Assembly: GCA_051889215.1 (NCBI GenBank)
Contig: JBJFDC010000049.1
Location: 1-28,897, forward strand
DNA from: UMGS1470 sp051889215
Lineage (GTDB): Bacteria; Bacillota; Clostridia; Christensenellales; UBA1242
Length of the DNA: 28,897 bases
Direction of reading: 5' to 3'
The notes beneath the pieces were generated by a model. The model was not told the DNA's origin. It saw only the letters and a list, made by a program, of their open reading frames with translations, and searched no databases. Positions 15,408-23,626 of this stretch are shown one piece after another. Numbering within the stretch: position 1 is the stretch's first letter; every line of letters starts with the position of its first letter. The translations under genes and the position numbers were made by a program.

Positions 15408-15753
15408 AGTAGATACAAACAACTTTTATGGCAATATTTCAATTTCCGACGACGCGATTGCTGTTGTCGCAGGTTATACTGCGCTTGATTGCTATGGTGT
15501 CGTTGATTTGATTTCCACCAATTTCAAAGATAATATCATGGAATTATTCAAAAAAAGAACTTTTGGCAAGGGCATAAAAATCACAAGTTTTGAAAACCGT
15601 ATTTTTATTGATGTGTATTGCATTTTGAAATATGGTGTTTCCATCAGTGCTGTTGCTGAAAGCATGAAAAAATCAATAAAATATAAGGTCGAGAACTTCA
15701 CTGGCATGATTGTTGACACGGTCAACGTTCATGTTGTTGGCGTTCGCGTTTAA
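15403..15753 (+). CDS. yloU: Asp23/Gls24 family protein YloU
   Basis: Asp23/Gls24 proteins are small conserved envelope-stress or membrane-associated proteins whose exact role is unclear. YloU-type members nearly always precede the fatty acid kinase gene. The 116-residue product shows the family pattern: ISISDDAIAVVAGYTALDCYGVVDL near the N-terminus, GIKITSFENRIFIDVYCILKYGVSI in the middle, and VNVHVVGVRV at the C-terminus. TTG 15403 is chosen because AAGGCGG lies directly upstream. Longer in-frame starts would cross the promoter. The start codon falls inside a 12-bp palindrome. The next gene begins 17 bases after the stop. Confidence 0.9.
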   Translation: MTVDTNNFYGNISISDDAIAVVAGYTALDCYGVVDLISTNFKDNIMELFKKRTFGKGIKITSFENRIFIDVYCILKYGVSISAVAESMKKSIKYKVENFTGMIVDTVNVHVVGVRV

Positions 15754-15770
15754 CTTTGGAGTATTTTACA

Positions 15771-17408
15771 ATGCAGAAAACAATTAATGGTTCAGTTTTA
15801 AAAAAGATGATTCTTGCCGGTGGGGTGCTTTTGGAGCAAAACAAAAAACTTGTTGACTCTCTCAACGTTTTTCCTGTTCCAGATGGTGACACGGGCACAA
15901 ACATGTCAATGACAATGAAGTCGGCTTGCAAAGAAGTTTCAAATTGCATGAACAGCAATATGGATGCAATCTGCGAGGCCTTTGCAAAAGGTGCTCTTCG
16001 TGGTGCGAGAGGAAACTCTGGTGTTATCCTTTCTCAAATTATAAAAGGTTTTACAAGTGTTCTTGCGCCTTTGACTGAAATCAATACAAAGCAATTTGCA
16101 AAAGCAATCCAAGAGGGTTCGAACATTGCTTACAAAGCGGTCACAAAACCAAAAGAAGGAACAATCCTCACAATCATTCGCACAATGGGTGAGGCGGCAA
16201 CTGAATGTTCAAAAAAATGTCAAGATATGGAGCAGTTTTTGCAATATGTTTTGGACCGTGGCGAAGAGATGCTTCAAAAGACACCTGAAATGCTTCCAGT
16301 TCTCAAAAAAGCCGGAGTCGTTGATGCTGGAGGAAGAGGACTCATAACAGTGTTCACTGGTTTTTATAAAGCACTCATTGGCGATGAAAGCATGGAAGTT
16401 GACGTTGATGAAACTTTCACAATCAAACAAACCATTGATGAAGTTATTGCAGACATAAACAACCTTGCTGAAATTGAATTTGGCTATTGCACTGAATTTA
16501 TGATTATTCATATGTTCAAAAAGACAACAGAAGCAAACATTGACCAACTCAGAGAAAAACTCATGCAAATTGGTGATTCTGTTCTCTGCATCGGAGATTT
16601 GTCTCTTGTTAAAGTCCATGTCCACACAAATCAGCCAAATGTTGCTTTGGGATATGCGCTTGAACTCGGCGAAATCTTCAACATAAAAATTGAGAATATG
16701 CTTGAACAAAATCGTGAACTCAAAAAGAACATGAAGAAGAATGAAAGTCTCAAAAACATGGGCATTGTTGCAGTTGCAGCGGGTGATGGAATTGCAAGTC
16801 TTTTCACTGATTTGTCTGTTGACAGCATAATCAAAGGCGGACAAACAATGAATCCAAGTGCTGCTGATATTGCGGCGGCAGTTGACCTTGTTCCAGCTGA
16901 AAATGTCTTTGTTTTCCCAAACAACAAGAATATTATTCTTGCAGCAGAGCAAGCAAAAGACCTCACGGAAAGAAAAATTATTGTTGTTCCAACAAAGAGC
17001 ATTCCAGAAGGCATTTCAGCAACTCTTGCTTTCAATCCAGAAGGCACGATTGAAGAGAATGAAGAGGCAATGAATGCTGCAATAACAAACGTTAAATCGG
17101 GCTCTGTCACATATGCAGTTAGAGCAACTCATGTTGACGGGTTTGACCTTTCTGTTGGTGAAATCATTGGACTTGACGACAAAGCAATCCTGTCAAAAGG
17201 CAACGATGTAAATCAAACAACAATCGAACTTATTGGCAAAATGATTGATTCAAACGTTGTCAACATCACACTCATTTATGGACAAGACATCAACGAAACA
17301 GAGGCAAATGAACTCGTTGAATCTTTGCAAAAACTATATCCTCAATGCGAGGTGACAATGATTGAGGGTGACCAACCAGTTTATTACTATTTGGTTTCAT
17401 TGGAATAA
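15771..17408 (+). CDS. fakA: Fatty acid kinase catalytic subunit FakA (YloV, DAK2-domain)
   Basis: FakA phosphorylates fatty acids held by a FakB carrier protein, feeding exogenous fatty acids into phospholipid synthesis. The 545-residue protein has the normal length. The N-terminal DAK2 (Dha kinase-like) ATP and Mg domain shows NVFPVPDGDTGTNMSMTM, with the metal-binding aspartates, and GARGNSGVILSQI. A middle domain contains EFMIIHMF and a KVHVHTNQPN segment. The C-terminal domain with YLVSLE completes it. ATG 15771 follows TTGGAG by 9 bases; the TTG at 15756 lies within that binding site and is rejected. The protein would need FakB partners, none of which are in the window. No clear terminator hairpin follows. 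Confidence 0.93.
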   Translation: MQKTINGSVLKKMILAGGVLLEQNKKLVDSLNVFPVPDGDTGTNMSMTMKSACKEVSNCMNSNMDAICEAFAKGALRGARGNSGVILSQIIKGFTSVLAPLTEINTKQFAKAIQEGSNIAYKAVTKPKEGTILTIIRTMGEAATECSKKCQDMEQFLQYVLDRGEEMLQKTPEMLPVLKKAGVVDAGGRGLITVFTGFYKALIGDESMEVDVDETFTIKQTIDEVIADINNLAEIEFGYCTEFMIIHMFKKTTEANIDQLREKLMQIGDSVLCIGDLSLVKVHVHTNQPNVALGYALELGEIFNIKIENMLEQNRELKKNMKKNESLKNMGIVAVAAGDGIASLFTDLSVDSIIKGGQTMNPSAADIAAAVDLVPAENVFVFPNNKNIILAAEQAKDLTERKIIVVPTKSIPEGISATLAFNPEGTIEENEEAMNAAITNVKSGSVTYAVRATHVDGFDLSVGEIIGLDDKAILSKGNDVNQTTIELIGKMIDSNVVNITLIYGQDINETEANELVESLQKLYPQCEVTMIEGDQPVYYYLVSLE

Positions 17409-17432
17409 AATCAAAAAATATATAAATAACGC

Positions 17433-17461
17433 TTGATATTTTCTTGCTTGTGTGATAAATT
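17433..17461 (+). promoter_or_regulatory. Sigma-A promoter of the rimP-nusA-infB operon
   Basis: TTGATA (17433-17438), a 17-base spacer and TAAATT (17456-17461), preceded by TGTGA as at pcrA and rpoZ. A second set shifted 11 bases (TTGCTT then TATATA) is also possible. Transcription would begin before the hairpin at 17481. Confidence 0.55.
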
Positions 17462-17480
17462 ATAATTATATACTAGATTG

Positions 17481-17502
17481 AGAGTGGACTTCGGTCCACT
17501 CT
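17481..17502 (+). promoter_or_regulatory. 5' leader hairpin of rimP with UUCG loop
   Basis: AGAGTGGAC (17481-17489) pairs perfectly with GTCCACTCT (17494-17502) around TTCG. The closing C-G pair makes it a cUUCGg-type tetraloop, which is very stable. There is no proper T-run after it (TAATTG), so it is not a strong intrinsic terminator. It ends 21 bases before the rimP start codon and could affect RNA stability, NusA action or translation. Confidence 0.6.
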
Positions 17503-17523
17503 TAATTGTAGATAGGGGGATTT

Positions 17524-17985
17524 ATGGCAAGCAAGGTTTGTGATGAAGTCGAAAAACTCATTAGTCCCATTGTGAACAAATTGGGATATTTTATTGTTGA
17601 CATCGAGTATTCAAAAAAATTTGACGGAATGAATCTTGAAATCACAATAGACCGTGAGGGTGGAGTTGACATCAATGATTGCGAAAAAGTGCATCGTGCT
17701 ATTGATGAACCGCTTGACGAACTCAATCCAACTGGCGACACACCATACATTCTTTCAGTTTCTTCCCCAGGTCTTGATAGGCCAGTGAAAAATCAATATG
17801 ATTTCATCAGAAACAAGGGCAAAGATGTTGAAGTGAAATTGTATAAAAAACTCGACGGGAAGAAGAGTTATGTTGGAAAATTGACGGGCTTTGATGATGA
17901 GGAAGTCAAAATTGAAGTGTCTGGTCAAGAAAAAACATTCAAAAAAGACATGGTGGCAGCGGTTTGCCCAGTCATCGAATTTTAA
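17524..17985 (+). CDS. rimP: Ribosome maturation factor RimP
   Basis: RimP binds pre-30S particles and helps assembly of the head region with S12 and S19. The 153-residue product has the normal length. An N-terminal alpha/beta domain contains GYFIVDIEYSKKFDGMNLEITIDREGGVDINDCEKVHRAI, with the family's DIxxCexvsRai-like pattern. The linker YILSVSSPGLDRPV is diagnostic. A C-terminal SH3-like domain follows (KLTGFDDEEVKIEV). ATG 17524 has AGGGGG upstream. It is the first gene of the nusA operon, with nusA 14 bases downstream. Confidence 0.96.
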   Translation: MASKVCDEVEKLISPIVNKLGYFIVDIEYSKKFDGMNLEITIDREGGVDINDCEKVHRAIDEPLDELNPTGDTPYILSVSSPGLDRPVKNQYDFIRNKGKDVEVKLYKKLDGKKSYVGKLTGFDDEEVKIEVSGQEKTFKKDMVAAVCPVIEF

Positions 17986-17999
17986 TTAAGGAGAAAAAA

Positions 18000-19154
18000 A
18001 TGATTAACAAAGACTTTTTCCAAGCATTAGACGAATTGGAAGCACAGAAAAAAATCAACAAGGAGCAGTTTCTTGAAACGCTTGAAGCAGCATTGACTTC
18101 TGCCTACAAAAAAATGTATGGCGAAGCAAAAAATGCTTTGGTTAAACTCAATCCAGACAAGAACACAATCAAGATTTATAGTTATAAAACTGTTGTGAAT
18201 GAGGTTGAAGACCCTGACAAGGAAATCTCTTTGGAAGATGCTCGTCAAATCAAAAAATCATATGATGTTGGCGACAGTGTTGTCAACGAAGAGTCGACAA
18301 AAGACTTTGGAAGAATTGCCGCACAAACTGCAAAACAAGTTGTTATGCAAAGACTCAAAGAAATCGAACGTCAAATGGCAATTTCTGAACTTTCTGAAAA
18401 AGAGGACGAACTTCTTACAACTGTTGTAAAACGTATCGACAACGGCAACATTTATGTCCAAATTGCAGGAAGTCACACAGAAGGAATAATGATGGAAAAC
18501 GACCAAATTCCTGGCGAAAAGTTTAATGTTGGCGACAGAATCAAGGTTTATGTCAAGAAAATCAAAGAATCTTTCAAAGGCACACAAGTTCAAGTTTCCC
18601 GTGGAAACATTGGATTTGTTAGAAAACTTTTCGAACTTGAAATTCCAGAAATTGCGTCGGGCGATGTTGTTATCAAAAACATTGCAAGAGATGCTGGAAA
18701 CAGAACAAAAGTTGCCGTATATAGCGACAAACCAAATGTTGATGCACTTGGCGCTTGTGTTGGAAATAGGGGAGTTAGAATAAACACAATCGTTTCTGAA
18801 ATGAACGGCGAAAAAATTGATTTGGTGCTCTATTCTGACGATGCACTTGAATATATTGCAAGAGCATTAAGTCCAGCAAAAGTTTTGTCTGTTGAAACAA
18901 ATGAGAGTCTCAAAGCTTCACGTGTTGTTGTTCCAGATGACAAACTATCTTTGGCAATCGGCAAAAACGGACAAAATGTCAGACTTGCTGCTCGCCTTAC
19001 TGGTTGGAAAATTGATGTCAAACCTGCTTCCGAGGTTGAAGGAGTTGAACTTCAACAAAATCAAGATATGGAACACGAAATTGTTGATGTCGAAGACGAT
19101 GAAGATATTTTTGCAGACCTTGAGGACATTGAAGAAATATCAGACGAAGAATAA
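18000..19154 (+). CDS. nusA: Transcription termination/antitermination factor NusA
   Basis: NusA binds RNA polymerase and modulates pausing, termination and antitermination. ATG 18000 follows AAGGAG and gives 384 residues, typical for Bacillota, which lack the C-terminal acidic repeats of enterobacteria. The N-terminal polymerase-binding domain comes first (KINKEQFLETLEAALTSAYKKMYG). An S1 domain follows at about 140-205 (GNIYVQIAGSHTEGIM). Then come two KH domains: GACVGNRGVRINTIVSEMNGEKIDLV in the first and LAIGKNGQNVRLAARLTGWKIDV in the second. The tail is strongly acidic (DVEDDEDIFADLEDIEEISDEE), longer than in some relatives. It is read with rimP, ylxR, ylxQ and infB. Confidence 0.97.
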   Translation: MINKDFFQALDELEAQKKINKEQFLETLEAALTSAYKKMYGEAKNALVKLNPDKNTIKIYSYKTVVNEVEDPDKEISLEDARQIKKSYDVGDSVVNEESTKDFGRIAAQTAKQVVMQRLKEIERQMAISELSEKEDELLTTVVKRIDNGNIYVQIAGSHTEGIMMENDQIPGEKFNVGDRIKVYVKKIKESFKGTQVQVSRGNIGFVRKLFELEIPEIASGDVVIKNIARDAGNRTKVAVYSDKPNVDALGACVGNRGVRINTIVSEMNGEKIDLVLYSDDALEYIARALSPAKVLSVETNESLKASRVVVPDDKLSLAIGKNGQNVRLAARLTGWKIDVKPASEVEGVELQQNQDMEHEIVDVEDDEDIFADLEDIEEISDEE

Positions 19155-19165
19155 TTGGAGGGTCT

Positions 19166-19432
19166 ATGAAAAAACCGAGTTTAAGAATGTGCTTGTGTTG
19201 TCGTGAAATGATGGACAAAAAAGAGTTGAAACGAGTCGTCAAAACACCCGAGGGAAAAATTATGCTTGACCTTTCCGGAAAGATGAATGGCAGAGGAGCA
19301 TACATTTGTCAAAAACCCGAATGCTTGAAAAAACTCAAAAAGCAAAAAGTTCTTAACAAGGCCTTTTCAGTTCAAATTGACGACGAAATTTATGATAAAA
19401 TAATTGAGGCGGTGGAGAGTGGAGAGTTCTAA
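19166..19432 (+). CDS. ylxR: YlxR family RNA-binding protein (RnpM)
   Basis: YlxR is a small nucleic-acid-binding protein encoded between nusA and infB. The B. subtilis member has been reported to modulate RNase P. The 88-residue product has the signature MCLCCREMMDKKELKRVVKTPEG, followed by GRGAYIC and PECLKKLKKQKVLNKAF. ATG 19166 follows GGAGG. Two cysteine groups, CLCC and C-x5-C (ICQKPEC), are present. The stop overlaps the proposed ylxQ start by 14 bases. Confidence 0.93.
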   Translation: MKKPSLRMCLCCREMMDKKELKRVVKTPEGKIMLDLSGKMNGRGAYICQKPECLKKLKKQKVLNKAFSVQIDDEIYDKIIEAVESGEF

Positions 19433-19709
19433 AATTGCAAGTTATCTCAACCTTGCAAGAAAGGCAAATAGTTTGATTATCGGAACTGAAAACTTGAAGA
19501 AACACAACAAAAAGTTATATCTTATTATTGTTGTTAAATCTGCTGGCAAAACTGCTTTTCAAGTTGCTCAAACACAAAAAGAAAAAACAGGTTGCGAAGT
19601 CGTTGTGACAGACCTCGATTTGGCGGGAATGCTAAACGTTAACAATTGTCAGATTGTGGCCCTAAAAAACAAAGGGTTTGCTGACATGGTTATACAAAAT
19701 TTAAATTAG
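19419..19709 (+). CDS. ylxQ: L7Ae/L30e-like RNA-binding protein YlxQ
   Basis: YlxQ is a kink-turn RNA-binding protein of the L7Ae/L30e fold, encoded in nusA operons of Bacillota; its target is not settled. With GTG 19419 it has 96 residues. The fold pattern is clear: IASYLNLARKANSLIIGTENLKKHN, KKLYLIIVVKSAG, CEVVVTDLDLAGMLNVNNCQIVALKNKGFADMVIQNL. GAGG at 19406-19409 is 9 bases upstream of this GTG. TTG 19404 would add five residues but has no binding site. infB starts 10 bases downstream. Confidence 0.9.
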   Translation: MESSKIASYLNLARKANSLIIGTENLKKHNKKLYLIIVVKSAGKTAFQVAQTQKEKTGCEVVVTDLDLAGMLNVNNCQIVALKNKGFADMVIQNLN

Positions 19710-19719
19710 GAGAAAAATT

Positions 19720-22281
19720 TTGACAGAAAACGAAAAAAACACTCAAAAAGAAGGTTATCAAAATCTTAAGTCGATTCATGGATTGCAAGTCGGTGGTGCA
19801 ATTCAGAATGTTTTGCGTGATTTGAGAAACACAAGGCATATTGCCGAGCAACTGGCAAAGCAAGTGTCAGACATAAAAAAGACAAAAGCCACTCAAGTTC
19901 ATGAGCAAAAAGAATCTGAAGTTGAAACGTCTCCAAAAGTTCAAGAAACGATTGAAGTTAAAACCGAAAAAACCGAAGAAAAGTCTTTTGTTCAAAGCAA
20001 AACATTTGTTGAGCGCTCAAACCCAAAGGATAGGGATTTTTCGCAGAACCATCGTCAAGATTTTTCAAAAAATAATTCTCAAAGACAATTTCAAGAAAAG
20101 CGAAATTTTCAACCGAATGGACAAAGGCCACAAGGTGGCAACAGACCTGGATTTGATAGAAACAATCCAAACTCAAGACCACAAAATGGTCAGTTCGCAC
20201 AAAGACCTCAAAATGGTGGACAACAAAGACCATATACACCAAGGGATAATCGTCAAGGTGCAAAAACAACTTTTGCTTCAAGCAAGGGAAACAACTTCAA
20301 GTCTTTTAATGAAGCCCCAATGTTTGAACTTCCAACGCAGAACAAAACATTCCAAAACAAGAACAAAAACAAAAATAATGTTGAAGAAAAAAATCGCACT
20401 TTTGTGAAGAAAGCACAACAGAGAAACAACATTATTATTGAAGATGATGACGGATTTAGCGAAACGACAATGGGTTCAAGAAAACTCGTAAAAACAAAGA
20501 AAAAAGAGCAAACATTTGTCGCTCAAGCCATTGAAAATGCTGTTATCACATCAGAAGAATTCACGGTTAAATATCTTTCAGAAAAAACTGGTCGTCCAGT
20601 TAATGAAATAATCAAAAAATTAATGATGCTTGGAGTCATGGCAAACATCAATAGCACAATCACATTTGATGTTGCTGAACTTGTTGCAAGCGAACTTGGT
20701 GTCACGCTTGAGAAAAAAATTGAGAAGACTTATGAGGAAAAACTGACCGAAGTTGCAAGCGACAAAACGGACGAAAATGCCGTCAAACGACCTCCGATTG
20801 TCACAGTTATGGGTCACGTTGACCACGGCAAAACTTCGCTTCTTGACTGCATCAGAAATTCGTCAGTTGTTAGCGGCGAAGCGGGTGGAATCACTCAACA
20901 TATTGGTGCATATCAGGTGACAAAAAATGGTGAGAAAATCACATTTATTGACACACCAGGTCATGCTGCGTTTACTGCAATGAGAGCAAGGGGCGCAAAA
21001 GCCACAGATATTGCAATTTTGGTTGTTGCGGCGGACGACGGAATCATGCCACAAACCATTGAAGCAATCAATCACATTCAAGCGGCAAATGTTCCAATGA
21101 TTGTTGCTGTGAACAAAATTGACAAGCCAGAAGCGAATATTGATAGAGTTAAACAACAACTTGCTGAACACAATGTTCTTCCAGAAGAATGGGGCGGCGA
21201 TGCAATTATTGTTCCGGTTTCGGCAAAAACAAAACAAGGTATTGATGACCTTCTTGGCATGATTTTGCTGGTTGCAGAAATGCAAGAACTAAAAGCAAAT
21301 CCAAACCGTCTTGCAACGGGTGTTGTTCTTGAAGCATCACTCGATAAAAACAAAGGCCCAATAGCAACAATACTCGTTCAAAATGGAACTCTCAAAGCGG
21401 GTGATACTTTTGTTTGTGGCTTAACTTTTGGAAAAGTTAGAGCAATGTATGACGAAAATGGACGACTTGTTAAATCCGCAGGCCCTTCTTGTCCTGTTTC
21501 TGTTCTTGGTTTTGACGAAGTTCCAAACTCTGGCGATATGGCAGTTGTTATTGACGAAAAATTCTCAAAGAAAGTCATTGAAGAAAGAAAAGACAAAATT
21601 AAACTCGAAAGAGCAAGTTCAACATCTGGTGTCACGCTTGACGACTTTATGAATAAGGTTAATGAAGGAAAGCTCAAAAACCTCAATATCATCATCAAAG
21701 CGGACGTTCAAGGTTCTGTTGAAGCACTAAAACAGACTCTCACAGAAATTGAAAACGAAGAAGCAAAAGTTGTTTGCCTTCATGCTGGAGCGGGTGCGGT
21801 CACAGAAAGCGATGTTTTGCTTGCGAGTGCTTCAAGTGCAGTTATTATTGCTTTTAATGTCAAAACTCAACCAAAAGCAAAACAACTTGCCGAACAAATG
21901 AAGATTGAAATCAAAGACTATGACATCATTTATCAAGCGGTTGACGACCTCACGGCAGCAATTAATGGAATGCTCACTCCAAAATATGAAGAAAAGATTG
22001 TTGGTCATGCCGAAGTTCGCATGGTGTTCAAACTCACAGGAGTTGGCCAAGTTGTTGGCTCATATATCACGGACGGAAAAGCGGTTCGTCATGCTGGAGT
22101 TAGAATCACGAGAGGCGATGAAGAAATTGGCAGTTCGACCATTGAGAGTTTGAGAATCCAAAAAGATGACAAAGCCGAAGTCAACTACGGCTATGAATGC
22201 GGAATAAAACTTAAAGATAATTTCGCTCTCAAAGAAGGCGACAAGATTGAAATCTTTGTCAAAGAACAAATAAAGAGGTGA
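19720..22281 (+). CDS. infB: Translation initiation factor IF-2
   Basis: IF-2 is the GTPase that places fMet-tRNA on the 30S subunit and promotes 50S joining. TTG 19720 follows TTAGGAGAAA. The 853-residue protein has four parts. Residues 1-80 include a helical lead and a Lys/Glu stretch. Residues about 85-240 are low-complexity and rich in Asn, Gln, Arg and Gly, with several RPQNG-like units. An IF2N module follows near 270-330 (TVKYLSEKTGRPVNEIIKKLMMLG). The G domain begins near 360 with G1 GHVDHGKT (365-372), then GGITQHIG, DTPGHAAF, NKID and SAK. Domains II, III (VQGSVEALKQTL) and the fMet-tRNA-binding C-terminus (ECGIKLKDNFALKEGDKIEIF) complete it. rbfA starts a few bases after the stop. 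Confidence 0.97.
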   Translation: MTENEKNTQKEGYQNLKSIHGLQVGGAIQNVLRDLRNTRHIAEQLAKQVSDIKKTKATQVHEQKESEVETSPKVQETIEVKTEKTEEKSFVQSKTFVERSNPKDRDFSQNHRQDFSKNNSQRQFQEKRNFQPNGQRPQGGNRPGFDRNNPNSRPQNGQFAQRPQNGGQQRPYTPRDNRQGAKTTFASSKGNNFKSFNEAPMFELPTQNKTFQNKNKNKNNVEEKNRTFVKKAQQRNNIIIEDDDGFSETTMGSRKLVKTKKKEQTFVAQAIENAVITSEEFTVKYLSEKTGRPVNEIIKKLMMLGVMANINSTITFDVAELVASELGVTLEKKIEKTYEEKLTEVASDKTDENAVKRPPIVTVMGHVDHGKTSLLDCIRNSSVVSGEAGGITQHIGAYQVTKNGEKITFIDTPGHAAFTAMRARGAKATDIAILVVAADDGIMPQTIEAINHIQAANVPMIVAVNKIDKPEANIDRVKQQLAEHNVLPEEWGGDAIIVPVSAKTKQGIDDLLGMILLVAEMQELKANPNRLATGVVLEASLDKNKGPIATILVQNGTLKAGDTFVCGLTFGKVRAMYDENGRLVKSAGPSCPVSVLGFDEVPNSGDMAVVIDEKFSKKVIEERKDKIKLERASSTSGVTLDDFMNKVNEGKLKNLNIIIKADVQGSVEALKQTLTEIENEEAKVVCLHAGAGAVTESDVLLASASSAVIIAFNVKTQPKAKQLAEQMKIEIKDYDIIYQAVDDLTAAINGMLTPKYEEKIVGHAEVRMVFKLTGVGQVVGSYITDGKAVRHAGVRITRGDEEIGSSTIESLRIQKDDKAEVNYGYECGIKLKDNFALKEGDKIEIFVKEQIKR

Positions 22282-22285
22282 TTTG

Positions 22286-22645
22286 GTGGCAAACAATGCA
22301 AGAGTTGAGCGCTTGAATGCGCAAATATTAAAAGTTTTGTCAGAAGGGTTGCTCAAACTGAATGACCCAAACTTTTATACGCTTATAACATTTATGAGTG
22401 CAGAAACTGCACCAAATTGCGAATTTTGCAAAGTGTCTGTGTCAATTCTTGAAAAAAATGAACAAAAAAGAGAACAAATTTTTGCAAAATTAATCAAAGC
22501 GACTGGATTCTTGAAAAAAGAACTTGCCTCAAAACTCAAGCTTCGTGTTGTTCCTCAAATCAAATTTGTGCTTGACACGGGAGTTGATCACACTCAAAGA
22601 ATTGAAGATATTTTAAAAACTTTGAACATTCCAGATGAGGATTGA
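22286..22645 (+). CDS. rbfA: Ribosome-binding factor A
   Basis: RbfA is a KH-fold cold-shock protein needed for late 30S maturation and 16S 5'-end processing. GTG 22286 is chosen because GAGGTG ends 5 bases upstream and the product then begins MANNARVERLNAQI, like other RbfA proteins. TTG 22283 would add one residue. The 119-residue product has the family's C-terminal core, KLIKATGFLKKELASKLKLRVVPQIKFVLDTGVDHTQRIEDIL. Its stop is directly followed by the ATG of the next gene with no spacer, suggesting coupled translation. Confidence 0.94.
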   Translation: MANNARVERLNAQILKVLSEGLLKLNDPNFYTLITFMSAETAPNCEFCKVSVSILEKNEQKREQIFAKLIKATGFLKKELASKLKLRVVPQIKFVLDTGVDHTQRIEDILKTLNIPDED

Positions 22646-23626
22646 ATGAAACATTACAAAGAGTTAATCAAAGAGCTGAAGAAAGCGGATAGCATTGCGA
22701 TATTCATTCATGAATATCCAGACGGAGATGCAATCGGAGCATCTTCCGCTCTTTATTTTTATCTCAAAGCATTGGGAAAACACGTTGAGCTTTTTTCAAA
22801 AGAACCTGTTCCTCAAAATATGACATGGGTTGATTGTCATGATGAATATCAAGAACAAATTGCAACAGACAAATCATTTGAGTTGGGCATTCTGCTTGAT
22901 TGCGCGGATATGGGTCGACCAGGAAAACCAATTTCAGAGCAAGCAAAGTGCTGTAAGAAAATAATTCGAATCGACCATCATTTGGCGGGGGAAGTGTATT
23001 CAAAGTTTGATGTTGTTGACACAAACAAGTCTTCGACTTGTGAACTTTTGACAGAAGTTTTGCTTGAAAACAAAAAAACATTGACAAAAGAAATTGCAAA
23101 CTCATTATTGTTTGGGATTCTCACTGATACAAATAGTTTGCAAAACTCAAACACAACAAAAAGGACGGTTGAACTAATCGCCGAGTTGATGGAGATGGGT
23201 GCTGACCTAAACAAACTTGAGGAATATGCTTTTGCAAGCACATCACAAAAAGAAGTTGAGGTGACCAAAGAATTTTATAAGAATATGGTCCTTTGCCCAG
23301 AAGAAAAAATTGCCTATTCTTTTGTTGACTACAAACAAATAAGCAAAATTGGTGCAACAAAAGAAGATATGAATGGACATGCAAATATATTGAGAAACAT
23401 CAATGGAATTGATTTGGCGTTTGTCATTTATGAAATTCGACCAAATTATTTTTCATGTTCACTGCGAAGTTCTGGAAATATTGCTTGCAACAAAATTGCG
23501 AAATATTTTGGCGGTGGCGGACATCGCAATGCATCTGCTTATAAATATGAAACCGAAAATATTGAAGAGTTGATTTCAAAAACTTTTGAGCTTTGTCGTG
23601 AGGAAATGAAATGTCAAGCGGAGTGA
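22646..23626 (+). CDS. nrnA: DHH/DHHA1 phosphoesterase, NrnA type (nanoRNase / pAp phosphatase)
   Basis: NrnA-type enzymes degrade very short RNA oligonucleotides and dephosphorylate pAp to AMP; some also hydrolyse linear dinucleotides from c-di-AMP. The 326-residue protein has the DHH domain motifs HEYPDGDAIGAS (motif I), LLDCADMGRP (motif II), IDHH (motif III) and TDTNSL (motif IV). It ends with the DHHA1 substrate-binding motif GGGGHRNASAYK. The place between rbfA and truB is conserved in Bacillota. It starts immediately after the rbfA stop and overlaps truB by 16 bases. Exact substrate preference cannot be read from the sequence. Confidence 0.92.
   Translation: MKHYKELIKELKKADSIAIFIHEYPDGDAIGASSALYFYLKALGKHVELFSKEPVPQNMTWVDCHDEYQEQIATDKSFELGILLDCADMGRPGKPISEQAKCCKKIIRIDHHLAGEVYSKFDVVDTNKSSTCELLTEVLLENKKTLTKEIANSLLFGILTDTNSLQNSNTTKRTVELIAELMEMGADLNKLEEYAFASTSQKEVEVTKEFYKNMVLCPEEKIAYSFVDYKQISKIGATKEDMNGHANILRNINGIDLAFVIYEIRPNYFSCSLRSSGNIACNKIAKYFGGGGHRNASAYKYETENIEELISKTFELCREEMKCQAE

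Noticed and set aside
16209..16952. 247-codon antisense ORF inside fakA
   Set aside because: Fully inside a conserved gene on the other strand; its composition (many Cys, Phe, Asn) is typical of a shadow frame.
17409..17523. Hairpin at 17481-17502 as terminator of fakA
   Set aside because: No T-run follows the stem, and a promoter-like element lies before it, so a leader structure fits better.
19901..20407. 168-codon + strand ORF inside infB
   Set aside because: Shadow frame of the low-complexity IF-2 region; the Lys/Gln/Leu bias follows from the repeat-rich DNA, and no ribosome binding site is seen.
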